Shown here piece after piece: positions 34,620 through 42,976 of a stretch of 64,000 bases of DNA; positions within the stretch are counted from its first letter, which is position 1, and each line of letters starts with the position of its first letter. The DNA is from VRUE01 sp963720805. GTDB taxonomy: Bacteria; Actinomycetota; Thermoleophilia; Solirubrobacterales; 70-9. The stretch spans positions 124,001-188,000 of the forward strand of contig CAVRGT010000010.1 in assembly GCA_963720805.1 (NCBI GenBank). Reading direction: 5' to 3'. The notes beneath the pieces are model-generated. The model did not search any database, was not told the origin of the DNA, and saw only the letters and a list, made by a program, of their open reading frames with translations. The translations under genes and the position numbers were made by a program.

Positions 34620-35342
34620 TTAGTCGCGCGGGTCGATCAGGTCGGTCGGCGCAGGCGGGATCGTGCCCTCGGCTTCGCGCCGGCGCTCGCCGCGACGCAG
34701 CATTCGCTGAGTGAGGATCGCGATGCTGAGGATCGCCGTGGCGCCGAGGCTGAGCTGCACGCTGAGCAGGCCCTCCCGGGTCCAGTAGACGTCGCGCAGA
34801 TCGAGCAGCAGCGCCGCCTCGTCGAAGGTCAGCCCCATGCCGACGCCGGTGGTGATCGCGAGGCGCTCTTCCAGGGCCTCGTTGTCGGTCAGCAGGGCCG
34901 TCGTGCCTGAGGCGAAGGTGAGTGCGATGCCAGGTACAAAATGGTGAATGTGGCGGCCGCCGACGCTGACGTTGCGAAACGGCCACCACTCGTCGCGGAT
35001 GCCGAGGGTCGAGATCCGGACCAGGGCGAAGGAGCCGAGGAAACCCGCGAGCAGGTTGAAGAGGACCGTCTCGGAGCGCGGCGCCTCGTCGTAGCCGCCG
35101 ACGGCGACGCTGACCGTGTCGATCGCGGCAGCCGGCGCCGCCTCGACCAGGCTCTCCCCGTCGGCCTCGACCCGGGCGCGGCGCTGCAGCATGCGGCCGA
35201 ACTGACCGGCGAGGACGACCCCCGCTCCGCCCAGCGCAACCGTCGCGAGGCCGACCGTGGCCCGCTCCGAGCGCGCCCAGTGGAAGTGCGTCCTCGCCTT
35301 GGCGCGACGCTTGAGGCGAGTCGGCAGACGAGGCGAGCCCAT
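34620..35342 (-). CDS. Integral membrane protein with an HIHHF motif
   Basis: 240 residues with about five hydrophobic segments. A basic N-terminal tail is followed by helix one (ATVGLATVALGGAGVVLAG). The motif GGRHIHHFVPGI and the downstream FDEAALLLDLRDVYW resemble a conserved actinobacterial membrane family of unknown function; the histidines and acidic residues could bind a metal. It is the last gene after rplI on the minus strand (gap of 21 bases), so it may be co-transcribed with ribosomal genes. Confidence 0.75.
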   Translation of the reverse strand: MGSPRLPTRLKRRAKARTHFHWARSERATVGLATVALGGAGVVLAGQFGRMLQRRARVEADGESLVEAAPAAAIDTVSVAVGGYDEAPRSETVLFNLLAGFLGSFALVRISTLGIRDEWWPFRNVSVGGRHIHHFVPGIALTFASGTTALLTDNEALEERLAITTGVGMGLTFDEAALLLDLRDVYWTREGLLSVQLSLGATAILSIAILTQRMLRRGERRREAEGTIPPAPTDLIDPRD

Positions 35343-35363
35343 CTCCCGCAGCCTATCCCCGGT

Positions 35364-35816
35364 TCAGCGTTCCTCGGTGACGATCGTCTTCACCGAGGCG
35401 ACGGCGCCGTCGGCGAGCTCGATCTCGACCATGTGGGTGCCGATCTCGCGGATCGGCTGCTCGAGGCGGATCTTGCGCCGGTCGATGCGCAGATCGCGGG
35501 CGTCCTGGATCGCGTCGGCGATCTCCTTGACACCAACGGAGCCGAAGAGCTTGCCGTCCTCGCCCGCCCGCTGATAGATCGTCAGGACGGTCTTGGAGAG
35601 CAGCGATGCGGCCTGCTCTTCGCGCTCGGCACGGGCTTTTTCAGCCTTTTCGATTTCGGCCTGACGCCGCTGCGCCTGCTCCAGCGCCCCGGGGGTCGCC
35701 GGTGCGGCCAGTTTGCGCGGGATCAGGTAGTTGCGCAGGTAGCCGGGCGAGACGTCGACCGGCTCACCGCGCTGGCCGAGCTGCTCAACATCCTCGAGCA
35801 GGATGGCCTGCGTCAT
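35364..35816 (-). CDS. rplI: Ribosomal protein bL9
   Basis: 150 residues. The N-terminal rRNA-binding domain begins MTQAILLEDVEQLGQRGEPV with the family sequence DVSPGYLRNYLIPRKLA; a long charged connecting helix (QRRQAEIEKAEKARAEREEQ) and the C-terminal domain (KLFGSVGVKEIADAI) follow. The ATG overlaps the stop of rpsR (ATGA). The frame is open far upstream but only the stretch from this ATG is L9. Confidence 0.96.
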   Translation of the reverse strand: MTQAILLEDVEQLGQRGEPVDVSPGYLRNYLIPRKLAAPATPGALEQAQRRQAEIEKAEKARAEREEQAASLLSKTVLTIYQRAGEDGKLFGSVGVKEIADAIQDARDLRIDRRKIRLEQPIREIGTHMVEIELADGAVASVKTIVTEER

Positions 35817-36079
35817 CAGCGCTCTCCGACGTAGGGCAGAAGGGCGATCTCGCGGGCGCGCTTCACCGCCACGGAAAGCTGGCGCTGGTGCTTGCGCGAG
35901 AGCCCGGTGACTCGCCGGCCGCGCGTCTTCCCCTTGTCGGAGAGGAAGCGGCGCAGAAGGTTGAGGTCCTTGTAATCGACTTCCTCGGAGTTGATCCGCG
36001 TGTATTTGCGCGGCCGCGTGCGATCGTCGCGGCGGCCGCGGCGGGGGGTCGATGAGGTTGAGTCGTTGGTTCGGGCCAT
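35816..36079 (-). CDS. rpsR: Ribosomal protein bS18
   Basis: 87 residues. The conserved core RINSEEVDYKDLNLLRRFLS, the KGKTRGRRVTGLSRKHQRQL segment and the terminal AREIALLPYV are typical. The N-terminus is Ser/Arg-rich and lacks the C-x-x-C zinc pair found in some S18 proteins. A 129-base gap with a structured inverted repeat separates it from ssb upstream. Confidence 0.96.
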   Translation of the reverse strand: MARTNDSTSSTPRRGRRDDRTRPRKYTRINSEEVDYKDLNLLRRFLSDKGKTRGRRVTGLSRKHQRQLSVAVKRAREIALLPYVGER

Positions 36080-36102
36080 GCTGGGCCGGGAATCCTACAG
36101 AT

Positions 36103-36203
36103 CTGACGGCAGCGGACACGGCGCGGTGCGGCGTCCTCAGTCGCTCACGTGCGGAGCACGCTTCGCTCCCTGCGTCCGGCCCCGCTTGGTCCGCTGCCGT
36201 CAG
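36103..36203. repeat. Inverted repeat between ssb and rpsR
   Basis: Perfect 15-bp arms at 36103-36117 and 36189-36203 enclose 71 bases that contain a smaller hairpin (GGAGC ... GCTCC). It starts 6 bases after the ssb stop in the ribosomal protein operon. Position would suit an attenuator or an RNA-processing site, but it also resembles the other long inverted repeats in this window. Confidence 0.65.
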
Positions 36204-36208
36204 GCGAC

Positions 36209-36682
36209 CTAAAAGGGGATGTCGTCGTCTCCGCCGCCGCCCGCCGCCGCGCCGGCGAAATCGGAGGAGTCGGCGGGTACGTCGCTGCTGGGGCTGAAGC
36301 CGCCACTGTCGTTGCCGCCACCGCCACCGCCACCACCGGAGCCGTCGCGTGAGCCGAGGAACTGGACCGAGTTGGCGATGATCTCGACGCTCTGGCGTTT
36401 GACGCCGTCTTTCTCCCACTCGCGCCAGTCGAGCCGACCCTCAACTGCCACGGGGCGGCCCTTGGCCAGGTAGTTGGCGCAGTTCTCGCCCTGCGCTCCC
36501 CAGACGGTGACGTCGAAGTAGTTGGGCTTGTCGACCCATTCGCCCGTCTGGCCGTCCTTGCGCCGGCTGTTGACCGCCACGCGCAGCTTGCAGACCGCCG
36601 TACCACTGCCGAGATGGCGCAACTCCGGATCGCGGGTCAGGTTCCCGGTGATGACGACTACGTTCACGTTCGACGCTGCCAC
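36209..36682 (-). CDS. ssb: Single-stranded DNA-binding protein
   Basis: 157 residues from a GTG (VAASNVNVVVITGNLTRDPE). OB-fold motifs LGSGTAVCKLRVAVNSRRKD, VDKPNYFDVTVWGAQGENCA and RPVAVEGRLDWREWEKDGVK are conserved. A Gly-rich linker leads to the acidic tip DDDIPF, which docks replication and repair proteins. It binds exposed single strands during replication; its place between rpsF and rpsR is the classical one. Confidence 0.96.
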   Translation of the reverse strand: MAASNVNVVVITGNLTRDPELRHLGSGTAVCKLRVAVNSRRKDGQTGEWVDKPNYFDVTVWGAQGENCANYLAKGRPVAVEGRLDWREWEKDGVKRQSVEIIANSVQFLGSRDGSGGGGGGGGNDSGGFSPSSDVPADSSDFAGAAAGGGGDDDIPF

Positions 36683-36779
36683 AGCTCTCAACTCCTCTGG
36701 ATCGTTTTCTGGGATCCAGTCTAAGAGCGACGGCGGCGCGACTCGCCCCCTCGCCCCCGCAATCTGCGCAGGAAACCGA

Positions 36780-37289
36780 CTACTCGTCGGCGGCGACGGG
36801 CACGTCAGCGCTCTCGGGAGCGCTCTCTGCCGGCTCGGCCGGCTCAGCGTCCGGCTCGCTCGCCGGCTCGGCCGACTCGGCCTCCGGCTCGGCGGCGGCA
36901 GCGGGGCGTGGCGGGCCCTGGGGACCGCGGTCACCGCGGTCGCGCGAGGCTCCGGGGGCCGGAGCGGCGACCGCTGGCGGGATCATCACGGGGGCGTCGG
37001 GATCGACTTTGAAGATCCGGAAGCGCAGCACGCCGTCGTCGATCTTGAGGTTGTGGTTGAGCTCGTCGAGCAGCTCGGTCGGGGCCTCGAAGCGCAGCCA
37101 ACGGTAGTCGGCCTCGTTGCGCCCCTCGATTTCATAAGCCATCTTGCGCAGGCCCCATTTGTTCTCGTGCTTGAGCGTCCCTTTGGCCTCGACCCGGCCT
37201 CGCACATCCTGTGCAAGCGCGTCGCGACCGGCCTCGTCGGGGCCGGGGTCAAGCATCAGGACCAACTCGTATTCACGTGGGGCTGCCAA
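36780..37289 (-). CDS. rpsF: Ribosomal protein bS6 with a long acidic tail
   Basis: 169 residues from a TTG. The first 100 residues are S6 (REYELVLMLDPGPDEAGRDA, KWGLRKMAYEIEGRNEADYR, IDDGVLRFRIFKVDPDAPV). The last 65 or so residues are an extension rich in Pro, Ala and Glu (AEPEAESAEPASEPDAEPAE), longer than usual for bacteria, likely unstructured. First gene of the rpsF-ssb-rpsR-rplI series; the spacing to ssb is 97 bases. Confidence 0.95.
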   Translation of the reverse strand: MAAPREYELVLMLDPGPDEAGRDALAQDVRGRVEAKGTLKHENKWGLRKMAYEIEGRNEADYRWLRFEAPTELLDELNHNLKIDDGVLRFRIFKVDPDAPVMIPPAVAAPAPGASRDRGDRGPQGPPRPAAAAEPEAESAEPASEPDAEPAEPAESAPESADVPVAADE

Positions 37290-37307
37290 AGCGGCGAGGG
37301 ACTATAG

Positions 37308-37811
37308 CTAGTGCGGCGCAAACTCCATCGACCCGTCGTTGGGGGGTGGCGGGGTGGGAGCGGGTTCAGGCGGGGGTTCGGGAGACGACGGAGGGACGGT
37401 TTCGGGCGGAGGGACAGGTGCAGGGACCGGCGGATCGGCGGGCGGGTCCTGTCGTCGGGTGGGGGTGCCCGGCTTGTGCTGCGCGCTTCTTCGGGGGATG
37501 GGACGGTGCGATCGGGGGTGCGCGGCCTTCCCCTCAGAAGCCTCCGCACGGCGCCGAGCACCCCCACCCGACACCACCCGCCCGAGATGCGGCTTGGTCC
37601 CTGGGTCCGAGCCTCTGCCAGAAGCCCTGCCTCCCGAGGGCCGCGAAGCCTTCGGAGAAGCAGCTTCCATCCGCGGCAGCCCAACATCGGCAGGTAGGGG
37701 AGCAGGCGCCGGCGCCTTCAAGAAGCTAGGTGCCACCCGCAGCGCGAGCAGCACCACGGCGACCCCAAGGACCACCAGCCCAGCTTGAGACCACCGGATC
37801 CGCACACGCAT
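37308..37811 (-). CDS. Single-span membrane protein with a proline-rich tail
   Basis: 167 residues. A basic N-terminus (MRVRIRWSQ) precedes one membrane helix (AGLVVLGVAVVLLALRVA), then a Pro/Ser/Arg-rich extracellular or periplasmic tail with PVPAPVPPPETVPPSS-like repeats. It lies 18 bases upstream of rpsF on the same strand. Both other frames here are also open because of the low complexity, so the coding call rests on the clean membrane anchor and position. No function can be named. Confidence 0.55.
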   Translation of the reverse strand: MRVRIRWSQAGLVVLGVAVVLLALRVAPSFLKAPAPAPLPADVGLPRMEAASPKASRPSGGRASGRGSDPGTKPHLGRVVSGGGARRRAEASEGKAAHPRSHRPIPRRSAQHKPGTPTRRQDPPADPPVPAPVPPPETVPPSSPEPPPEPAPTPPPPNDGSMEFAPH

Positions 37812-37862
37812 CCCCTCCTAAGCCCCGGAGCCGAAAATGTCTCCCCAAAGCTCTTGAGAGAG

Positions 37863-37937
37863 CGCGAGGATGACCCATGGTCAAAACACTCCAGCGAGGC
37901 TCCTGCCGAGCGTTTTGAGCCATGGGTCATCCTCGCG
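37863..37937. repeat. Inverted repeat in the divergent region before otsA
   Basis: Perfect 18-bp arms (37863-37880 and 37920-37937), extended inward by TCAAAAC/GTTTTGA after a one-base slip, around a loop of about 24 bases. No T-run, no coding. Lies between the proline-rich gene (minus) and otsA (plus). Confidence 0.75.
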
Positions 37938-37992
37938 CCCACCCATGAACATCCGGGGTCAGCATTTCTCTAACCCCGGATAGGGTTGACCA

Positions 37993-39447
37993 ATGCCCGA
38001 CTCCGACCCATTGATAATCGTCTCGAACCGCGGCCCCGCCCAGTTTGAGCGCGATGAGGGCGGGGAGCGCACTGTGCGGCGGGGCGGGGGAGGCCTGGTC
38101 ACGGCGCTCTCGGGTTTGGTCTCCCACCGCGACGCGCTCTGGATCGCCTCGGCGATGACCGACGAGGACGTCGCGGTCAGCGAGGAGCGCGGCGGCCCGG
38201 CCGAGCTCTCGATCGACGGCATCGACTACCGCGTGCTGCTGGTCGGCTCCGACGCCGAGGCCTACGACCGCTTCTACAACGTGATCGCCAACCCGATCCT
38301 CTGGTTCATCCAGCACTACCTCTGGGACCTCTCCAACGCGCCGGACATCCGCCAGGAGGAGCTCGACGCCTGGGACTTCGGCTACCAGGCGGTCAACCGC
38401 GACATCGCCAACGCGGTGCTGGGCCAGATCGAGGGCCGCGAGCGGCCGCTGGTGATGCTGCACGACTACCACCTCTACACGGCGCCGGGAATGATCCGCG
38501 AGGCCCGGCCCGACGCCTTCCTCCATCACTTCGTCCACATCCCCTGGTCCCAGCCCGACAGCTGGCGCATCCTGCCGGGACGGATCCGCGAGGCGCTCTT
38601 CCGCGGCATGCTCGCCAACGACATCATCGGCTTCCACACCCACGCCTACTGCATCAACTTCATCCGCTGCTGCGACGAACTGCTCGAGGTCGATGTCGAC
38701 TACGAGGAGGGGATCGTCCGCCACGCCGGCGGCGAGACCCGCACCCGCGCCTACCCGCTCTCGATCGACGCCGAACGGCTGCGCCGCGCGGCCGAGTCAC
38801 CCGAGGTAGCGGCCGCCGAGCGCGAGGTGCTCGAGCGCCGCCGCAAGCACCTGATCATCCGCGTCGACCGCGCCGACCTCTCCAAGAACGTGCTGCGCGG
38901 CTTCACCGCCTTCGACACCTTCCTCACCCAGCACCCCGAGTTCAGCGAACAGGTCACCTTCATCGCCCACCTGCAGCCCTCGCGCCAGGACGTGCCCGAG
39001 TACGCCGAGTACCTGGAGCGGATCGAGGCCCTGGTCGCGGTCGTCAATCACCGCCACGGCACCACTGACTGGATGCCGATCGACCTCAAGATCTACGAGA
39101 ACTTCCCCGAGGCGGTCGCCCGCTACAAGCACTTCGACCTGCTGATGGTCAACTCGCTCTTCGACGGCATGAACCTGGTCGCCAAGGAGGCGCCCGCGGT
39201 CAATACCCGTGACGGGGTGCTGATGCTCTCCGAGAACACCGGCTCCCACGAGGAGCTCTCCGACTGCACGCTGACGGTCAACCCCTTCGACATCCAGGAG
39301 CAGGCCGACGCGATCTACCGGGCATTGACGATGGACCCCGAGGAGCGTCGCCTGCGTGCCCGCCATCTCAAGGAGCTGGTCTTCTCGCGCAACCCCGGCG
39401 ACTGGGTCGACGATCAGCTCAAGGACATCGCCGAGCTGCGCAAGTAG
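37993..39447 (+). CDS. otsA: Trehalose-6-phosphate synthase (GT20)
   Basis: Retaining glycosyltransferase that makes trehalose 6-phosphate from a nucleotide-glucose and glucose 6-phosphate. Family motifs: N-terminal IIVSNRGPAQF with GGGGLVTALSGL, the HDYHLYTAPGM segment, HFVHIPWSQPDSWR, RVDRADLSKNVLRGF (the Arg/Lys that hold the phosphate) and FDGMNLVAKEAP. The length is typical. It converges on treT, a different trehalose-forming enzyme, 12 bases away. No trehalose-6-phosphate phosphatase gene is adjacent. Because several Solirubrobacter-like genomes pair a divergent GT20 with TreT, the exact donor or acceptor could differ. Confidence 0.88.
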   Translation: MPDSDPLIIVSNRGPAQFERDEGGERTVRRGGGGLVTALSGLVSHRDALWIASAMTDEDVAVSEERGGPAELSIDGIDYRVLLVGSDAEAYDRFYNVIANPILWFIQHYLWDLSNAPDIRQEELDAWDFGYQAVNRDIANAVLGQIEGRERPLVMLHDYHLYTAPGMIREARPDAFLHHFVHIPWSQPDSWRILPGRIREALFRGMLANDIIGFHTHAYCINFIRCCDELLEVDVDYEEGIVRHAGGETRTRAYPLSIDAERLRRAAESPEVAAAEREVLERRRKHLIIRVDRADLSKNVLRGFTAFDTFLTQHPEFSEQVTFIAHLQPSRQDVPEYAEYLERIEALVAVVNHRHGTTDWMPIDLKIYENFPEAVARYKHFDLLMVNSLFDGMNLVAKEAPAVNTRDGVLMLSENTGSHEELSDCTLTVNPFDIQEQADAIYRALTMDPEERRLRARHLKELVFSRNPGDWVDDQLKDIAELRK

Positions 39448-39459
39448 CCCGGTCGGCGC

Positions 39460-40698
39460 TCAGGTGCCGAGTTCGGAGAGCAGCTCGACCCAGTCGCGCA
39501 GCAGGCGCGGTGAGAGGAACTCCTTGCGGGCGTGTTCCTTGCCCGCCCGCCCGAGCCGCTTGCCCAGCTCCGGGTCGGCGAGGATCTCGAGGCAGCGCTG
39601 GGCGCACTGCTCGGGGGAGTCGACCAGGAAGCCGGTCTCACCGTCTGAGATCTGCAGCGGGATGCCGCCGACGTTGCCGCCGATCGTCGGGCGCCCCTTC
39701 CACAGTGCCTCGGTCACGGTCAGGCCGAAGCCCTCACGGATCGACTTCTGCAGGCAGACGTCGGACTGCGACTGGAAGGCGTTGACCTCGATCGCGCCGA
39801 CGTTGTTGAGGTTATTGAGGATCTTGATGTCCTCGTCGTTTTCGGCGTACTCGAAGGTCTGCTGGAAGAACTCCCAGCCCTCCGGGTCATCGGTGGCCAT
39901 CGAGCCGACCAGGGCGAGCTGTGCCTCGGGAACCTCCTTGGTCACCTCGCGGTAGGCGTCGATCACGCCCATCGGGTCCTTCCAGGGATCGAAGCGCGAG
40001 ACCTGGGTGATCAGCGGGCGGTCGACGTCGATGCCGAACTGGCGGGCGACGAAGGCGGCGTCGTCGGGGGAGAAGGCCATGTTCTTCGGCGAGAGCGGGT
40101 CGATCGCCGGGGGGATGATGCGGACGCCGTCGTGCGCGGCGACGCCCTTGGGCACGTAGGCCGGCTGGTGCCAGACGGTCGCGTCGTACTCTTCGATCAT
40201 CGGCTGCAGGCGGGCGATCGGCGCCGGGTTGGGCTCGGAGAGGTCGATGTGGCAGCGCCAGATCCAGTTGCGGCTCTTCGCCTGGGCGCCGCGCTTGAGG
40301 CCGATCGGCTGCGGGTCGTGGACGATGACCGTGTCCCACTCGCCCTGCAGGCCCTCGGCGTTGATCGTGTTGATCTCGTCGAACAGCGCCCATTCGTCGT
40401 CGCTCAGCGTCTCCTCGGCGCCCTGCAGCGAGTTATGGAGCAGCTTGGTCGCGTTGTAGAACTCCTCTTTGCCGAAGATCACGTGCCAGTGCGCGTCGAT
40501 GCCGATGTCGCGCATCAGCGGCACGATCGTGTAGAGGATCTCCGAGACGCCGCCGCCGAAAGCCGTGGCGCTGACGTGCAGAACGCGGTGGCCCTTCATC
40601 GGCTCCGCCAGCTCGCGGATCCGTTCGATCGTCTCCTTGCCGGCGATGTGGGTGTAGTCGGCGAGGGACTTGTGGCCTAGGGAGACTTCCTGAAGCAT
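39460..40698 (-). CDS. treT: Trehalose glycosyltransferring synthase TreT (GT4)
   Basis: GT-B glycosyltransferase that links glucose from a nucleotide sugar directly to glucose to form trehalose. Motifs: HVSATAFGGGVSEILYTIVP near the N-terminus, VHDPQPIGL, WRCHIDLSEPN, IPPAIDPLSPKN, TQVSRFDPWKDPMGVIDAYR, and the EGFGLTVTEALWKGRPTIGG motif with the two Glu residues of the GT4 active site. Length 412 is normal. It sits 36 bases after htrA on the same strand and converges with otsA. Confidence 0.92.
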   Translation of the reverse strand: MLQEVSLGHKSLADYTHIAGKETIERIRELAEPMKGHRVLHVSATAFGGGVSEILYTIVPLMRDIGIDAHWHVIFGKEEFYNATKLLHNSLQGAEETLSDDEWALFDEINTINAEGLQGEWDTVIVHDPQPIGLKRGAQAKSRNWIWRCHIDLSEPNPAPIARLQPMIEEYDATVWHQPAYVPKGVAAHDGVRIIPPAIDPLSPKNMAFSPDDAAFVARQFGIDVDRPLITQVSRFDPWKDPMGVIDAYREVTKEVPEAQLALVGSMATDDPEGWEFFQQTFEYAENDEDIKILNNLNNVGAIEVNAFQSQSDVCLQKSIREGFGLTVTEALWKGRPTIGGNVGGIPLQISDGETGFLVDSPEQCAQRCLEILADPELGKRLGRAGKEHARKEFLSPRLLRDWVELLSELGT

Positions 40699-40734
40699 CC
40701 GGGAGTTCTACATCGCCCGGCGGTCGCCCGCGCT

Positions 40735-41901
40735 TTAACCCTGCGGTCGTTTGCCCAACGTCACACTTACTTCCTTGCGCTGGTTGTCGCGCAGGATCTC
40801 GAGCTTCACGGTTTCGCCGGGTTGGTCAGCGGCGATGTAGCGGGCGAGGTCTTCGGGTCGCACGACCGGCCGGCCGTCGATCGCGAGGATCACGTCGCCG
40901 CCGGTTTCGTAGGGGGTCGCTTGGAAGGTGAGCTTGCCGTCAGGGCCCTTCAGCCCCGCCTTGTCGGCCGGGCCGCCCGGCACGATTTCCGCGAGCAGGA
41001 CGCCGTGGTCGGTGTTGAGGCCGAGCTTGTCGGCGAGTTGGGGATAGACGGTCTGGGTGGCGACACCGATGTAGGCGTACTCGGCTTCCCCCGTGTCCTC
41101 CAGCTGGGCCACCGAGCGCTTGATCGCCGAGACCGGCACGGCGAAGCCGACGCCGGAGTTGGAGCCGGAATTGGTCTCGATCTGCTCGTTGATGCCGAGC
41201 ACCCGGGCGCCGGCATCAAGCAGCGGCCCGCCGGAATTGCCCGGGTTGATCGAGGCGTCGGTCTGGATCGCCCCCTGGAGCTGGAACTTGGTCAGCGATT
41301 CGACCGAGCGGTCGGTCGCCGAGACGACGCCGACCGAGAGCGACTGCTGCTCGCCGAAGGGGCTGCCGATCGCCGCCACCGGCTGGCCGACAACGAGGCC
41401 GCTGTCGTCACCGAGCTTCAGCGGGTGCAGCTCGAAGCCGTCGGGCTTGACCTCCAGCAGGGCGACGTCGGCGAAGGGGTCGAAGCCGACGATCTTCGCC
41501 GGCACGATGTTGCGGTCGGGGAACTCGATGAAGACTTCCTTGGCGGCCTTGCGCGTGCCGCTGGATTCATCGGTGACGACGTGGGCGTTGGTGACGATGC
41601 GCCCATCGGTGTCGAGCACGAAGCCCGAGCCCTCGGCGGCGCCACCGCTGCCGCGGAAGATCGAGCGGATCGTGACCACGCCCGGCGCGGCTTCGCGGTA
41701 GACCCGCGCCGCCTCGAAACCGTGCTCGGCGGTCTGCACGGCGACCTGGGGCGCCGCTTCGGTGACGGTGGTCGTCTGGCTCGCCGTGTCGGTGCCCCCT
41801 CCGCCGCAGCCGGCGAGCGCAAGCGCTGCCGCCAAGGTCGCCGCCGCGGCACCGCAACGTTTTACGGTTCTCATGGAGCCGCTTCGCGTTGCACCAGTCA
41901 T
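40735..41901 (-). CDS. HtrA/DegP-like serine protease with PDZ domain
   Basis: 388 residues. Lipoprotein-type signal with lipobox LAGC (C32), so membrane-anchored outside. Trypsin-like domain with triad H107 (IVTNAHVV), D145 (FADVALLEV) and S223 (NPGNSGGPLLD). A PDZ domain covers about residues 275-385 (GVLLAEIVPGGPADKAGL, DVILAIDGRPV). These proteases remove misfolded envelope proteins. The start ATG overlaps the stop of the sensor kinase gene, so it belongs to the same operon, as with MprAB-PepD and CutRS-HtrA3 in other actinobacteria. Confidence 0.94.
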   Translation of the reverse strand: MTGATRSGSMRTVKRCGAAAATLAAALALAGCGGGGTDTASQTTTVTEAAPQVAVQTAEHGFEAARVYREAAPGVVTIRSIFRGSGGAAEGSGFVLDTDGRIVTNAHVVTDESSGTRKAAKEVFIEFPDRNIVPAKIVGFDPFADVALLEVKPDGFELHPLKLGDDSGLVVGQPVAAIGSPFGEQQSLSVGVVSATDRSVESLTKFQLQGAIQTDASINPGNSGGPLLDAGARVLGINEQIETNSGSNSGVGFAVPVSAIKRSVAQLEDTGEAEYAYIGVATQTVYPQLADKLGLNTDHGVLLAEIVPGGPADKAGLKGPDGKLTFQATPYETGGDVILAIDGRPVVRPEDLARYIAADQPGETVKLEILRDNQRKEVSVTLGKRPQG

Positions 41902-42968
41902 GCCGTCGCCCGGGGCGCCGCCACCGCTGTCGGCTCGGCGACGACCGCGCGCGAGCGCGGCAGGTCGAGCGTGAAGGCGGTGAAGCGCTTGCTGGAGGCG
42001 ATCGCGACGCGACCCTCCATGCGCTGGGCGAGCTCGCGGGCGATCGCCAGGCCGAGCCCGGAGCCGCCGGCCGAGTCGGCGGTGTAGAAGCGCTCGAAGA
42101 TGCGGCTGTGGACGCGCCGCGGGATGCCAGGGCCGTCGTCGGAGACGGTCAGCTCGGCGCGTCGATTGACGGAGTAGGTGGTCACGGTCACCTTGGTGCC
42201 CTCAGGCGTGTGCGTGAGGGCGTTGTCGAGGAGGATACGGATGACCTGGCGCACGCGGTCGGGGTCGGCGCTGGCGATCACCGCCAGGTCGGGCGTGCGC
42301 AGCTCCAGGCGCGACCCTCGCCGATCGGCCCGCGGCCCGAACTCGCGCGCGACTTCTCGTGCCAGCGAACCGAGGTCGACGTTGTTGCTCTTCATCGCCA
42401 CCGCGCCGGCGTCGAGCTGGGAGAGGTCGAGCAGGTCGGCGGTGAGCTTGGTCAGGCGGACGATCTGTTCGCGCATCGTGCGCACGAACTCGGCCCGCTC
42501 CTCGGGGCTCGGATCCTCCTCCTCGAGCAGTTCGACGAAGCCGCCGAGGCTGAAGATCGGCGTGCGCAGCTCGTGCGAGGCGTTGGCGATGAACTGCTTG
42601 CGGGCGCTGTCGAGCTCGGCCAGGCGGCGCTGCATCTCGTTGAAGGTGCGGGCGAGCTGGCCGAGCTGGCCGGCGGCGGAGATCGGGATCGGGGTCTCGA
42701 AGTTGCCGTCGGCGACTTTGCGGGCGGCGTCCTCGAGCCGGCGAATGTTGGAGCCGGCCAGACGGGCGTAGTAGATGCCGATCGCGGCGGAGATCACGAT
42801 CGCGAGAAACCCGGCGATGAGGATCTGCCCTTTGACGCTGCCCAGGCCGCTGGCGGCGCCACCGATTGCGACGGTGTAGACGTAGATCAGCGAGGTCGTG
42901 CCGACCGCGATGCCGACCGCGATCAGGGTGATCCGGTTGCCCAGGTTGGGGGGCCTGAACCGCTGCAC
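41898..42968 (-). CDS. Sensor histidine kinase
   Basis: 356 residues with two membrane helices (about 12-36 and 48-66) and only a very short loop outside, so it probably senses within the membrane or through a partner. A HAMP domain (NIRRLEDAARKVADGNFETP) leads to HisKA with H132 in NASHELRTP, then HATPase boxes: N (VRQVIRILLDNALTHTPEG), G1 (VSDDGPGIP), F (IFERFY) and G2 (GGSGLGLAIAREL). It phosphorylates the response regulator encoded 8 bases upstream. Confidence 0.95.
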   Translation of the reverse strand: MQRFRPPNLGNRITLIAVGIAVGTTSLIYVYTVAIGGAASGLGSVKGQILIAGFLAIVISAAIGIYYARLAGSNIRRLEDAARKVADGNFETPIPISAAGQLGQLARTFNEMQRRLAELDSARKQFIANASHELRTPIFSLGGFVELLEEEDPSPEERAEFVRTMREQIVRLTKLTADLLDLSQLDAGAVAMKSNNVDLGSLAREVAREFGPRADRRGSRLELRTPDLAVIASADPDRVRQVIRILLDNALTHTPEGTKVTVTTYSVNRRAELTVSDDGPGIPRRVHSRIFERFYTADSAGGSGLGLAIARELAQRMEGRVAIASSKRFTAFTLDLPRSRAVVAEPTAVAAPRATA

Positions 42969-42976
42969 TCAGGTGC

